DNA of 64,000 nt, taken from the NCBI RefSeq assembly GCF_000332975.1, contig NZ_BANR01000005.1, positions 62,001 through 126,000 of the forward strand, read 5' to 3'. Within the stretch, counting starts at the first letter, position 1, and each line of letters starts with the position of its first letter. The stretch comes from Gordonia aichiensis NBRC 108223 (GTDB taxonomy: Bacteria > Actinomycetota > Actinomycetes > Mycobacteriales > Mycobacteriaceae). A program made the position numbers and the translations under genes. A model generated the notes under the pieces. It did no database searches and was not told the DNA's origin. It worked only from the letters and a program-made list of their open reading frames with translations. Of the stretch, positions 39,952 to 49,434 are shown piece after piece.

Positions 39952-40617
39952 CTAATCAGCGTGGGCCAGGGGCGCGGCGACGAGCGCGCGCACGTCGGCG
40001 AGATCGTCCAGGCGAACCGAGGCGAAGACGATATCATCTTGCTGCAGAACGGTTTTGGCCTCGGGTAGGATCGGTTTGCCGTGGCGGTTGAGAAACGACA
40101 GACGGGCGCCAGAGAGTTCTTGGAACTTCACGGACGTGATGCCGATCCACGACTCGTGCACGTCGAGCTGGGCGATCGCGATGGTTCCCGAGGGGTCGCG
40201 CCACTCGGTTGTTGTCGATGTCTCGCCAAGCGCTGAGACGAAGCGTTCGGTGGTCCACGGCACCGTCGCGACGGTGGGAATCCCCAGTCGCTCGTACACC
40301 TGCGCACGCTTGGCGTCGTAGATTCTGGCGACGACGCGCGGGACGTCGAACGTCTCGCGGGCCACCCGTGCGGCGATGATGTTGGAATTGTCGCCAGAGG
40401 AGACTGCGGCGAACGCGTCGGCCTTTTGGATCCCGGCGCGCCCGAGGACGTCGCGGTCGAACCCGACCCCGACGATCTGCTCGCCGGTGAAGTCGTCGGA
40501 CAGTCGGGTGAACGCCGCGGGATCGCGGTCGATGATGGCAACCTGGTGACCGCGCTTCTGCATGGCCATCGCCAGGGACGATCCCACTCGTCCGCACCCC
40601 ATGATGACTACCCGCAC
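39952..40617 (-). CDS. ceoB: TrkA-type potassium uptake regulatory subunit (CeoB)
   Basis: 221 residues with the same RCK layout: MRVVIMGCGRVGSSLAMAM nucleotide-binding start, VAIIDRDPAAFTRL, then a TrkA_C domain (LSGARLSFLNRHGKPILPEAKTVLQQDDIVF). First gene of ceoB-ceoC. GTG start at 40617 with GAGAGG upstream. Divergent from a KimA-like potassium transporter, which suggests that the two subunits regulate that carrier (inference). No TrkH/TrkG membrane subunit is visible here. Confidence 0.93.
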   Translation of the reverse strand: MRVVIMGCGRVGSSLAMAMQKRGHQVAIIDRDPAAFTRLSDDFTGEQIVGVGFDRDVLGRAGIQKADAFAAVSSGDNSNIIAARVARETFDVPRVVARIYDAKRAQVYERLGIPTVATVPWTTERFVSALGETSTTTEWRDPSGTIAIAQLDVHESWIGITSVKFQELSGARLSFLNRHGKPILPEAKTVLQQDDIVFASVRLDDLADVRALVAAPLAHAD

Positions 40618-40831
40618 ATCGATCCTCTCGTGGGCTCGCTACTCGTGGGCGCGGTGCTGTGTCGGTGCAGGTGGTGTCCTACCGAATGTCCGCGCGCCTT
40701 GAACCTACCCGCCCGATCACCTCGGCGACATCGGGCCGGGCGAAGTCGCCCGGGACACGCCCGCGCACACTCCCGGCGGGGGGAAATCGGGCACGTGGGG
40801 GCCGTAGTGGCCGCAGACCAGCGTGAGGTCT

Positions 40832-40837
40832 TAGTGT
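40832..40837 (+). promoter_or_regulatory. -10 hexamer, leaderless promoter of KimA-like gene
   Basis: TAGTGT ends 6 nt before the second of two adjacent GTG codons, at 40844. Confidence 0.5.
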
Positions 40838-40843
40838 TGCGTG

Positions 40844-42847
40844 GTGTCCACCGTGTCAAAGGCGTCTGTCGCGACGAAACGGCTGCTTCTCGGCAGACCC
40901 TTCCGTAGCGACACATTGGGCCACACGCTGCTGCCCAAGCGGATCGCGCTACCCGTCTTCGCTTCTGATGCGATGTCGTCGGTCGCCTACGCGCCGCAGG
41001 AGATCTTCCTGGTGCTCTCGGTCGCCGGTCTGTCCGCCATGACCCTCGCCCCGTGGATCGCACTCGCCGTCGCCGTCGTCATGGCGGTCGTCGTCGCCAG
41101 CTACCGACAGAACGTGCACGCGTATCCGTCGGGCGGCGGCGACTACGAGGTCGCCACGGTCAACCTCGGCTCCAATGCCGGCCTGGTCGTCGGCAGCGCG
41201 CTGCTTGTCGATTACGTGCTCACCGTCGCTGTGTCGATCTCCTCCGCTGCGGAGAACATCGGATCGGCGCTGCCGTTCGTGCACGAGCACCGGGTGTGGT
41301 TCTGCGTCGCCGCGATCGTGGTGCTCGCCGCGGTCAATCTACGCGGCATCAAGGAGTCCGGTTCGGTGCTGGCGATCCCGACCTATGCGTTCATCTTCGG
41401 CGTGATCGCCATGCTGCTGTGGGGGGTCATCGAGATCTTCGTTCTCGGCAAGGACGTGCGGGCCGAGACGGCCGACTTCGGAATCCGCGCCGAGAACACA
41501 CATCTCGCAGGCATCGCATTCATCTTCCTGGTCGCGCGGGCCTTCTCGTCCGGTTCCGCGGCGCTGACCGGTGTCGAGGCCATCAGCAACGGCGTACCCG
41601 CATTCCGGAAACCCAAGTCTCGCAACGCTGCGACGACGCTGCTCATGCTCGGCACCATCGCGATCATCCTGCTGCTGGGCATCGTGATGCTCGCCGAGCG
41701 GATCGGCGCGAAGTACGTGTCGGATCCCGCTCGGGATCTGATCGGCGCGCCGCCGGGATATCAGCAGGAAGCGCTCATCGCGCAGTTGGCGCAGGCGGTG
41801 TTCGAGAGTTTCCCGTTCGGGTTCTACTTCGTCGCGGTGGCGACGGCATTGATCCTGATGCTGGCGGCCAACACCGCGTTCAACGGGTTCCCGGTCCTCG
41901 GTTCGGTCCTCGCGCAGGACCGATTTCTGCCCCGTCAGCTGCACACTCGCGGTGACCGGCTTGCCTTCAGCAACGGCATCATCTTCCTCGCGGTGGCGGC
42001 CATCGCCTTCGTGGTGGCGTTCGGTGGCGAGGTCACCGCGCTCATCCAACTCTACATCGTCGGAGTGTTCGTCTCGTTCACGCTCAGCCAGGCGGGAATG
42101 GTGCGGCACTGGACGCGCCTGTTGCGCACCGAGACCGATCCGCGCGCGCGGCGTCGGATGATGCAATCGCGGATCATCAACTCGGTCGGCCTGGTGATGA
42201 CGGCGACCGTGCTGGTGGTGGTACTCATCACGAAGTTCACCGCGGGTGCCTGGATCGCGATCCTGGCGATGGTCATCCTCTTCGTGTTGATGAAGCTGAT
42301 CCACCATCACTACGCGTCGGTTCAGCGTGAACTCGAGCGCGTCGAGGCCGAGGACGAGCAGGTCCTGCCGAGTCGCACGCATTCGATCGTGTTGGTGTCG
42401 ACGCTGCACATGGCCACCAAGCGTGCGCTGCTCTACGCGCGGGCGACACGACCGGACGTGCTCGAGGCCATCACCGTCAACGTCGACGACCGCGATACCC
42501 GCATCCTCGTGTCGCAGTGGGAGGAGAGCGACATCACGGTCCCGCTCAAGGTGATCGCGTCGCCGTATCGTGAGATCACCCGCCCGGTCATCGAGTATGT
42601 TCGCCGCGTCCGCCGCGAACATCCGCGCGACGTGATCACGGTCTTCATCCCCGAGTACGTGGTGGGGCACTGGTGGGAGCAGATCCTGCACAACCAGTCG
42701 GCGCTGCGGCTCAAGACCCGACTGCTCTTCGAGCCGGGCGTGATGGTCACCTCGGTACCGTGGCAGCTCACCTCCTCGGACCGTCGTCGCGATGACCTCG
42801 AATACAACGCACCCGGAGACACTCGACGCGCATTGGGCGGACAGTGA
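40844..42847 (+). CDS. APC-superfamily potassium transporter, KimA-like
   Basis: 667 residues with about 12 membrane segments in the first 450 residues (VFASDAMSSVAYAPQEIFLV near the start is a KUP/KimA signature) and a cytosolic USP-like C-terminal domain from about 510 (THSIVLVSTLHMATKRALLYAR, VIEYVRRVRREHPRDVITVF). Annotated in related genomes as amino-acid permease (Rv2690c), but the fold and the divergent TrkA subunits favour potassium uptake. Leaderless start at the GTG 40844. Its stop overlaps the methyltransferase start (GTGA). Confidence 0.87.
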   Translation: MSTVSKASVATKRLLLGRPFRSDTLGHTLLPKRIALPVFASDAMSSVAYAPQEIFLVLSVAGLSAMTLAPWIALAVAVVMAVVVASYRQNVHAYPSGGGDYEVATVNLGSNAGLVVGSALLVDYVLTVAVSISSAAENIGSALPFVHEHRVWFCVAAIVVLAAVNLRGIKESGSVLAIPTYAFIFGVIAMLLWGVIEIFVLGKDVRAETADFGIRAENTHLAGIAFIFLVARAFSSGSAALTGVEAISNGVPAFRKPKSRNAATTLLMLGTIAIILLLGIVMLAERIGAKYVSDPARDLIGAPPGYQQEALIAQLAQAVFESFPFGFYFVAVATALILMLAANTAFNGFPVLGSVLAQDRFLPRQLHTRGDRLAFSNGIIFLAVAAIAFVVAFGGEVTALIQLYIVGVFVSFTLSQAGMVRHWTRLLRTETDPRARRRMMQSRIINSVGLVMTATVLVVVLITKFTAGAWIAILAMVILFVLMKLIHHHYASVQRELERVEAEDEQVLPSRTHSIVLVSTLHMATKRALLYARATRPDVLEAITVNVDDRDTRILVSQWEESDITVPLKVIASPYREITRPVIEYVRRVRREHPRDVITVFIPEYVVGHWWEQILHNQSALRLKTRLLFEPGVMVTSVPWQLTSSDRRRDDLEYNAPGDTRRALGGQ

Positions 42848-44193
42848 GTTGCTCCGCACAGCTACCAGAGACACCTGCGGTCACCGTGCGCGTCGATCGT
42901 CCCGCGAACGGGGGAGAAGCGGTCGGACGCCTCGATGACGGTCGGGTGATGTTCGTCCGGGGAGCGATTCCCGGCGAGACGGTCGAGGCGCGCGTCGTCG
43001 ACACCCGATCGGAGTCGTTCTGGCGCGCAGAGGCCGTCGCCGTCCGCGACCCCTCACCACATCGCGTCGATGCGATCTGCCCGGCCGCGGCTCACGGCGC
43101 GGGGTGTTGCGACCTCGCATTCATCGAACCCGGTTACGCGAGGGCGCTGAAGGCGCAGGCACTCGAGGATGTGCTCGTCAGGGTGGGTCATTTCACCGCC
43201 GACCGCGTGCACGACTGGTGCGCCGACGACACGGATCCCGACGCGCCTCCAGCCATCGCCCTCCGTTCGCTGTCCGACGACGCCACCGGCTGGCGCGTGC
43301 GCACCCGGCTGGCGATCGACGGCGAGGGCCGGTGCGGACAGCATCGGTTCCACAGCGGCGACGTCGTGGTGGGGGCCGATTGTGTGCAGCCCGTTGCCGG
43401 ACTTCTCGACGGACTCGACGAGCGACGCTTCACACCCGGCGCCGAGTTGGCCGTCGTCGGAGACGACGCGGGTCGCAGGCACCTCACCGAGATCGCGCCC
43501 GCAGCACCGCCACACCGCCGCGGCCGTCGCGATCGGGGCAGGAGTGCTGCACAGCGTCGTCGACGCAGCGTTGAATCACGCAGGGCCACGACGGTACTCG
43601 AAGGCGACGCATTCGCTGCGCACCGTGTGGGCGATCGGGTGTGGTCGATCCCGGTGACGGGCTTCTGGCAGGCGCATCGGGCGGCGCCGACCGTCTATGC
43701 AGACACCGTCGCCGAGTTCGTGAGCTCGACGTCGATCTCGCGGTCGCCGACGTGCTGGGATCTCTACGGCGGTGCGGGAATCCTGGCCGGCGCACTCGTC
43801 GACACCCTAAATCCCGGCCGGGTGCACATCGTCGACTCCGACGCCGCAGCCCTCGTCGCCGCCGAGGAGGTGTTCGCCGCGGAGGGTGCGTCGGTCGACA
43901 CACACCGGGGTGAGGTCGCAGCGGTGATCGAATCGTTGCCGTCTCCGGACGTCGTAGTACTCGACCCGCCGCGCACCGGCGCGGGCACGCGGGTCATCGA
44001 TCGGATCGTCGCCGCCTCACCCGAGGTCGTCGTGCACGTCGGATGCGACGCCGCACGGTTCGCACGTGACCTGGCACTGTTCACCGAACGCGGGTACGCA
44101 GTCATCAGGATGCGGGCATTCGACGCCTTTCCGCTGACGCATCACGTCGAGGCGATCGCTCTGCTCGTGCCGATCTCGTCTGCCGGAGTGTGA
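42844..44193 (+). CDS. TRAM-domain RNA uracil-C5 methyltransferase (TrmA/RumA family)
   Basis: 449 residues. N-terminal TRAM domain (VTVRVDRPANGGEAVGRL to VEARVV), cysteines C79, C88 and C89 suggestive of an iron-sulfur site, then a SAM-dependent methyltransferase domain (WDLYGGAGILAGAL, VVLDPPRTGAG) with the catalytic cysteine in HVGCDAARFARDL. An Arg-rich linker at about 222-245 separates the halves. It probably modifies tRNA or rRNA. GTG start overlaps the transporter stop by 4 nt. Confidence 0.87.
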   Translation: MSCSAQLPETPAVTVRVDRPANGGEAVGRLDDGRVMFVRGAIPGETVEARVVDTRSESFWRAEAVAVRDPSPHRVDAICPAAAHGAGCCDLAFIEPGYARALKAQALEDVLVRVGHFTADRVHDWCADDTDPDAPPAIALRSLSDDATGWRVRTRLAIDGEGRCGQHRFHSGDVVVGADCVQPVAGLLDGLDERRFTPGAELAVVGDDAGRRHLTEIAPAAPPHRRGRRDRGRSAAQRRRRSVESRRATTVLEGDAFAAHRVGDRVWSIPVTGFWQAHRAAPTVYADTVAEFVSSTSISRSPTCWDLYGGAGILAGALVDTLNPGRVHIVDSDAAALVAAEEVFAAEGASVDTHRGEVAAVIESLPSPDVVVLDPPRTGAGTRVIDRIVAASPEVVVHVGCDAARFARDLALFTERGYAVIRMRAFDAFPLTHHVEAIALLVPISSAGV

Positions 44194-44237
44194 CGAGGTC
44201 GAGCATGTGGTGACCGGGAGCACCCGACCGGGATCCG

Positions 44238-44243
44238 TAGACT
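44238..44243 (+). promoter_or_regulatory. Candidate dxs -10 element
   Basis: TAGACT, about 56 nt before the dxs ATG, which has its own ribosome site. No clear -35. Confidence 0.4.
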
Positions 44244-44298
44244 GTGCGGCACGACCGCGACAAGCCCGCGCGGCCGGTGCGCGTAGTAGGAGGACTCG

Positions 44299-46290
44299 AT
44301 GAGTGTGCTCGAGCGGATCTCATCCCCGGCCGATCTCAAGGCGTTGTCTGCCGATGAGGTGGTCGTTCTCGCCGGGGAGATCCGGGAGTTCCTGATCGAG
44401 AAGGTATCGGCTACCGGCGGTCACCTCGGCCCCAATCTGGGAGTCGTCGAACTCACTCTCGCGCTGCACCGTGTCTTCGAGTCACCCGTCGACCCGGTGA
44501 TTTTCGACACCGGGCACCAGTCCTATGTGCACAAGATCGTCACCGGGCGGGCGGCAGGCTTCGACGAACTGCGGCAGCGTAACGGCCTCACGGGTTATCA
44601 GGACCGTGCCGAGAGTGAGCACGACTGGGTCGAGTCCTCGCACGCGTCGGCAGCGCTGAGCTACGCCGACGGGCTGGCGAAGTCGTTCGCCCTGACCGGG
44701 CAGGACCGCACCGTGGTCGCCGTGGTCGGTGACGGGGCGCTCACCGGTGGCATGTGCTGGGAGGCGATCAACAACATCGCCGACTCCGATCGCCCGGTGG
44801 TGATCGTCGTCAACGACAATGGCCGTTCCTATGCCCCGACCATAGGCGGTGTCGCCAAGCACCTCTCGGGACTGCGGCTTCAGCCCGGCTATGAGAGGCT
44901 CCTCGACGAGGGCCGACGCGTGATGCAGATGCTGCCGGTCGTGGGTGGCCCCGCCTATGCGGTCCTGCACGGCATGAAAAGCGGCATCAAAGACCTCCTC
45001 GCGCCGCAGCAGATGTTCACCGACCTCGGGCTGAAGTATGTCGGACCGGTCGATGGCCATGACGTCGAGGCACTCGAGGCCGCCTTCACCCACGCGCGGT
45101 CGTTCGGCGGTCCGGTGATCGTGCACACCGTGACCCGCAAGGGCAACGGATACATCCACGCCGAGAACCACGAGGCCGATCAGATGCACTCGACCGGTGT
45201 CATCGATCCCAAGACCGGTCGTGCGAAGTCGGTGTCGGCTCAGGACTGGACGTCGGTCTTCTCCGCAGCGCTGCTCGAGGCCGGTGCGACGCGGCCGGAC
45301 GTGGTTGCCATCACCGCCGCGATGCCAGGCCCGACCGGACTCGCCCCGTTCGGCGCGAAGTACCCGGACCGGATGTTCGACGTCGGGATCGCCGAGCAAC
45401 ACGCACTCACCTCGGCAGCGGGCCTCGCGCTCGGCGGTATGCACCCGGTCGTCGCCATCTACTCGACGTTCCTCAACAGAGCCTTCGACCAGCTCCTCAT
45501 GGATGTCGCGCTGCTGCGTGCGCCCGTCACGCTCGTCCTCGACCGTGCTGGCATCACCGGGCCCGACGGCCCGAGTCACCACGGAATGTGGGACCTCTCA
45601 CTGATGGCGATGGTGCCCGGCCTGCGTGTCGCTGCACCGCGCGACGCCGTGCGGCTGCGTGAGGAGTTCGACGAAGCGCTGAGCGTCGACGACGGACCCA
45701 CAGCGCTGCGCTTCTCGAAAGGCGCTGTGCCCGAAGATATCCGCGCAGTAGAGCGCCTCGACGACGGCGTCGACGTGTTGCGTCGGTCCTCGCCCGGGGT
45801 CGGAACTGCTGCGGGCGATGTACTCATCGTCGCGGTCGGCGCATTCTGTGGTCTGGCGGTCGACACCGCCGACCGGCTCGCGAAGCAGGGCATCGACGCA
45901 ACGGTCGTCGACCCGCGGTGGGTCTTGCCCGTCGCGCCGTCCATCGTCAACCTCGCCCGCAGGCACCGGCTCGTGGTCACGCTCGAGGACAGTGGTGTGA
46001 GTGGGGGAGTCGGTGCCGCCGTCAGCGCTGCTCTCTCCGCCGCGGAGGTGCCCGTGCCGGTGCAGCTGCGCGGGATCCCGCAGCGATTCGTCGAGCACGC
46101 GTCGCGTGGTGAGATACTCGCCGAACTCGGCCTGACGGCGCAGGATCTGGCGCGATCGATCACCGCGACCGTATCCGGGATGGAAACGGTGCCAGAGCTC
46201 GAGCACGCAGACGAGTCCGTCGACGTCCCCGACAGTGCGGTCAGCACGGACAGTGCCGTCGACACGCCGGAGGGCGAGCGGAGGGGCTGA
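44299..46290 (+). CDS. dxs: 1-deoxy-D-xylulose-5-phosphate synthase
   Basis: First enzyme of the MEP isoprenoid pathway, condensing pyruvate and glyceraldehyde 3-phosphate with thiamine diphosphate. 663 residues: H42 in [12 protein letters not shown]73 in DTGHQSY, TPP motif [16 protein letters not shown] with GDG at 144-146, and the transketolase pyrimidine domain ([17 protein letters not shown]) with its conserved Glu. The ATG at 44299 follows AGGAGG. The C-terminal 30 residues are a low-complexity acidic tail. Confidence 0.97.
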   Translation: MSVLERISSPADLKALSADEVVVLAGEIREFLIEKVSATGGHLGPNLGVVELTLALHRVFESPVDPVIFDTGHQSYVHKIVTGRAAGFDELRQRNGLTGYQDRAESEHDWVESSHASAALSYADGLAKSFALTGQDRTVVAVVGDGALTGGMCWEAINNIADSDRPVVIVVNDNGRSYAPTIGGVAKHLSGLRLQPGYERLLDEGRRVMQMLPVVGGPAYAVLHGMKSGIKDLLAPQQMFTDLGLKYVGPVDGHDVEALEAAFTHARSFGGPVIVHTVTRKGNGYIHAENHEADQMHSTGVIDPKTGRAKSVSAQDWTSVFSAALLEAGATRPDVVAITAAMPGPTGLAPFGAKYPDRMFDVGIAEQHALTSAAGLALGGMHPVVAIYSTFLNRAFDQLLMDVALLRAPVTLVLDRAGITGPDGPSHHGMWDLSLMAMVPGLRVAAPRDAVRLREEFDEALSVDDGPTALRFSKGAVPEDIRAVERLDDGVDVLRRSSPGVGTAAGDVLIVAVGAFCGLAVDTADRLAKQGIDATVVDPRWVLPVAPSIVNLARRHRLVVTLEDSGVSGGVGAAVSAALSAAEVPVPVQLRGIPQRFVEHASRGEILAELGLTAQDLARSITATVSGMETVPELEHADESVDVPDSAVSTDSAVDTPEGERRG

Positions 46291-46312
46291 GGCGCCCGCC
46301 GTCAGTCGGCCA

Positions 46313-47611
46313 TCAATCGTTGCGGTCGGCCTCGTCCGATGCGCGCTCCGCGGCAGCGGTCAGTGCCTCTGCGAGTGCGACGTCGGTGAGTTCGCGTTGC
46401 CAGGGTCGTGCTCCGCCCGCGGCGAGGTAGGCGTCCACGACATCGGGGGTCGCGGGCGACGCGACTCCGTCCCACGCGAGTTGACGGACCAGATCGGGTG
46501 CGAGCAGGTTCTCAACCGGCACGGTGTTGCTTTCGGCGATCTCCTTGACCACCGGGCGTATCCGCGCGATGCGCGCTGCGGCCTCCGGATCGCGTTGCTC
46601 CCACCTGCTGATCGGCGGAAGTCCTACTGTGGGCCCGCGTTTCGAGGGCAATTGGGAGTCTGGGAGGGTGCGCGCCCGCTCGATCGCCCCGAACCAGATG
46701 CCGGACTGACGACGCTGACGCGGACCACCGAAGACCGGGAGCCGGGTCAACTCGGCCACCGAGGTCGGCATCGCGTTGGCGGCGGTGACGATGGCCGAGT
46801 CCGGCAGAATCCGGCCCGGTGCGACGTCCCTGCGTTGTGCGAGTTCTTCACGCGCAGAACACAATTCGCGGACGGCGGCCAACGAGCGACCGTTCTTCAC
46901 CGTGTGCACGTTCGCGGTCTTGCGCCACCTGTCGATTCGTGGAGGCGGGGCCGGGCGGTCGAGGACGTGCTGAAACTCCTGGCGGGCCCACTCGTCCTTG
47001 CCGGCCTCGATCAGCGCCGCCTGCACGGCGTCGCGCAACTCGACGAGAACCTCGACGTCGAGGGCGGCGTAGTTGAGCCAGTCGTCGGGCAGTGGCCGTC
47101 GCGACCAATCCGCGGCGCCGTGGCCCTTCTGAAGGCCGAGCCCGAGGTGGGTGGCGACCATCGCGGCCAGGTTGACCTTGGGCTCACCGAGGAGTCGACC
47201 CGCGAGTTCGGTGTCGAAGACCGTCTCACAGTGGAAACCGAGCTCCCTCAGACACGGCAGGTCCTGGTCGGCAGCGTGGAGAACCCACTCCGGACCGTCG
47301 AGAGCCTCGATCACCGGCGCAAGTGCCTCGGGCTCGCTGATCGGGTCGAGGAGAAAGCTGCCTGCGCCCGTACGGCGCAGTTGGATGAGGTAGGCCCGCT
47401 GCGAGTACCGATATCCCGATGCACGCTCGGTGTCGACGGCTATCGGGCCGGAGCCTGCGGCCAGTCGCTCGGCGGCAGCGGAAAAGTCGGCGGCACGGGA
47501 GAGTACCGGCGGGACGCCGTCGGCGGGTGAGAGCAGTGGTTCGACGACGGGCTCGGCGTCGACCTCGGTTCCGGCGCCGCGATCGGAGGGCCGATCGTCG
47601 GAGACGCTCAT
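46313..47611 (-). CDS. rnd: Ribonuclease D (DEDD exonuclease with HRDC domain)
   Basis: 432 residues. DEDD exonuclease motifs: Exo I IAVDTERASGYRYSQRAY, Exo II HAADQDLPCL, Exo III NYAALDVEVL. An HRDC domain follows (ELCSAREELAQRRDVAPGRILPD). Trims RNA 3' ends. The ATG at 47611 overlaps the DUF3000 stop by 4 nt (ATGA), so the two are translationally coupled. Convergent with dxs. Confidence 0.9.
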   Translation of the reverse strand: MSVSDDRPSDRGAGTEVDAEPVVEPLLSPADGVPPVLSRAADFSAAAERLAAGSGPIAVDTERASGYRYSQRAYLIQLRRTGAGSFLLDPISEPEALAPVIEALDGPEWVLHAADQDLPCLRELGFHCETVFDTELAGRLLGEPKVNLAAMVATHLGLGLQKGHGAADWSRRPLPDDWLNYAALDVEVLVELRDAVQAALIEAGKDEWARQEFQHVLDRPAPPPRIDRWRKTANVHTVKNGRSLAAVRELCSAREELAQRRDVAPGRILPDSAIVTAANAMPTSVAELTRLPVFGGPRQRRQSGIWFGAIERARTLPDSQLPSKRGPTVGLPPISRWEQRDPEAAARIARIRPVVKEIAESNTVPVENLLAPDLVRQLAWDGVASPATPDVVDAYLAAGGARPWQRELTDVALAEALTAAAERASDEADRND

Positions 47612-48246
47612 ACCGCGCCGAGTTCGGTGACCCCGACCGGCGGAAGGCCTGCGGCAGACGACAGCACGTCGCAGAACGCCTCGAGGTGTCCGCCGAGTCC
47701 TTCGGCGGTCGGAGCGGTCCACGAGGCCCGCAATTCGAGCTGATGTGCCCGTGGGGGACCCGCTATGTCGCCGTAGCGCACCGACGTCGTCGATGTCACG
47801 GTGCCGCCCAGCGCGGTGACGACGATCGGTTCGCCGGTTCGTGATGTCTGTGCACCGTCGCCCGACGTCGCGCCGACCTCGACCCCGAGGGCGTCGGCCA
47901 GCCAACTCCACGCGACCTCGGGCAGTAACGGGTCCATGGCCAGCGCGGCCTCCACCTCTGCCTGGATGTATGCGACGAGGCGCATGGTGCCGTTCCAGGC
48001 GTCCTGGCCTGCCGGATCGTAGAGCAGGACCAGTCGACCGAAGGCGCTTCCCGACGAGTCGACCGGTACGTCGTCGTCGGCGTCGGGCACACGGACTTCG
48101 GCGCCGACCGCGTAGCTGTACGGTGCGAGCCGCTGCGGCGGACGGATCGGGCCGACCTCGATATCGCGCCGGATCTGGGCGGTATGCAGCGACTCGACCG
48201 CTGTGCGGAAGTCAGCAGGCTCCGTCGGAGCTCCAGAAGAGGTCAC
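47608..48246 (-). CDS. DUF3000 family protein
   Basis: 212 residues from the GTG at 48246. The family core starts at FRTAVESLHTAQIRRDIEVGPIRPPQRLAPYSYAVGAEV in outline and includes GRLVLLYDPAGQDAW and EVAWSWLADAL. Function unknown; conserved upstream of rnd (Rv2680-like). Leaderless: TACCGT on the minus strand ends 6 nt before the GTG. Divergent from hemE. Confidence 0.88.
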   Translation of the reverse strand: MTSSGAPTEPADFRTAVESLHTAQIRRDIEVGPIRPPQRLAPYSYAVGAEVRVPDADDDVPVDSSGSAFGRLVLLYDPAGQDAWNGTMRLVAYIQAEVEAALAMDPLLPEVAWSWLADALGVEVGATSGDGAQTSRTGEPIVVTALGGTVTSTTSVRYGDIAGPPRAHQLELRASWTAPTAEGLGGHLEAFCDVLSSAAGLPPVGVTELGAV

Positions 48247-48252
48247 ATCTCG

Positions 48253-48258
48253 ACGGTA
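48253..48258 (-). promoter_or_regulatory. -10 hexamer, leaderless promoter of DUF3000 gene
   Basis: TACCGT on the minus strand, 6 nt before the GTG at 48246. Confidence 0.55.
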
Positions 48259-48350
48259 AGGCGAGGTGCCCGACCCGCGCCGGAGGCGCGCCGGGCGAGG
48301 TTGGGCCTCGGCGGGCTGCGGGTTCGTCGCACATGGCAGAGTGATCGGTG

Positions 48351-49415
48351 ATGTCACAACGTGTCCGCACCCGCCGAAACCACTCCCGGATGCCCCTCGT
48401 CGCAGCGGCGACCGGTGGCACGCCCACGCGACGTCCCGTGTGGTTCATGAGACAGGCAGGGCGCTCACTTCCCGAATACCGCGCGATCCGCGCTGATCAC
48501 GGCATGCTCGAGTCGTGTTTCGACCCGGCGATGGTCTGCGAGATCACGATGCAACCGGTGCGACGTCACGATGTCGACGCCGCGATCCTCTTCTCCGACA
48601 TCGTCGTGCCGCTGAAGGCTGCGGGCATCGACCTCGACATCGTCGCGGGCACTGGGCCGGTCATCGAACACCCGGTGCGCACGGCAGACGACGTGGCGGC
48701 GCTCCCGGCCCTCGAGTCGCAGTCGGTCGGTGCCATCGCGCGCGCAGTCGGGCTGATTCTCGACGAACTCGACGACGAGACCGCGTTGATCGGTTTCGCC
48801 GGAGCGCCCTTCACTCTCGCCTCGTACCTCATCGAGGGCGGGCCGAGCCGCAATTACACCATCACCAAGTCGATGATGTATTCCGCACCCGAGCTCTGGC
48901 ACGCGCTGATGGGGCACCTCGCCGACATCACGATCACTTTCTTGCGCGCACAGCTCGACGCGGGTGTCGACGCCATCCAGCTCTTCGATTCGTGGGCCGG
49001 AGCGCTCTCGGGCGCCGACTACCGGACATTTGTCGCGCCGCACAGCGCACGCGTGCTCGCCGAGGTCTCCGACTTCGGGGTGCCGCGCATCCACTTCGGC
49101 GTCGGAACCGGAGAACTGCTCTCTTCGATGACGCAGGTCGGGGCGGACGTCATCGGCGTCGACTGGCGGGTACCGCTCGACGAGGCCGCTCGCCGTGTCG
49201 ACGGAGACGTTGCTGTTCAGGGAAACCTCGATCCCACAGTGCTTTTCGCTGGTGATGCCGTCGTCGACGCGCACGTGCGACGTATCGTCGCGGAGGGGCA
49301 GCGTGCCATTGCCCATGGCGCGCGCGGACACATCTTCAATCTCGGGCACGGTGTGCTGCCGGGGACCGATCCCGACGTCATCACGCGGACCGTCGAGCTG
49401 GTCCACACGATCTGA
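48351..49415 (+). CDS. hemE: Uroporphyrinogen decarboxylase
   Basis: Converts uroporphyrinogen III to coproporphyrinogen III. 354 residues with the signature [16 protein letters not shown] (about 30-45) holding the substrate-binding arginines, [10 protein letters not shown] with its Asp, and [17 protein letters not shown]. First of three consecutive heme genes. GTG at 48348 and ATG at 48351 are both possible starts; neither has a strong ribosome site. Confidence 0.96.
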   Translation: MSQRVRTRRNHSRMPLVAAATGGTPTRRPVWFMRQAGRSLPEYRAIRADHGMLESCFDPAMVCEITMQPVRRHDVDAAILFSDIVVPLKAAGIDLDIVAGTGPVIEHPVRTADDVAALPALESQSVGAIARAVGLILDELDDETALIGFAGAPFTLASYLIEGGPSRNYTITKSMMYSAPELWHALMGHLADITITFLRAQLDAGVDAIQLFDSWAGALSGADYRTFVAPHSARVLAEVSDFGVPRIHFGVGTGELLSSMTQVGADVIGVDWRVPLDEAARRVDGDVAVQGNLDPTVLFAGDAVVDAHVRRIVAEGQRAIAHGARGHIFNLGHGVLPGTDPDVITRTVELVHTI

Positions 49416-49434
49416 ACGTCCGTGAGGTGAGGAC

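Noticed and set aside
40618..40843. Cyclic di-AMP (ydaO-type) riboswitch upstream of the KimA-like gene
   Set aside because: I looked for the conserved blocks and did not find them. There is only a short CCGGGCG/CGCCCGG hairpin, and the transporter appears leaderless.
41339..42874. A 511-codon open frame antisense to the KimA-like gene
   Set aside because: Shadow frame with highly charged, non-protein-like composition; the plus strand encodes a membrane carrier.
43495..43590. Possible frameshift in the TRAM methyltransferase (Arg-rich stretch)
   Set aside because: The frame stays open on both sides with family motifs in the same frame, and basic linkers are usual here in actinobacterial members.
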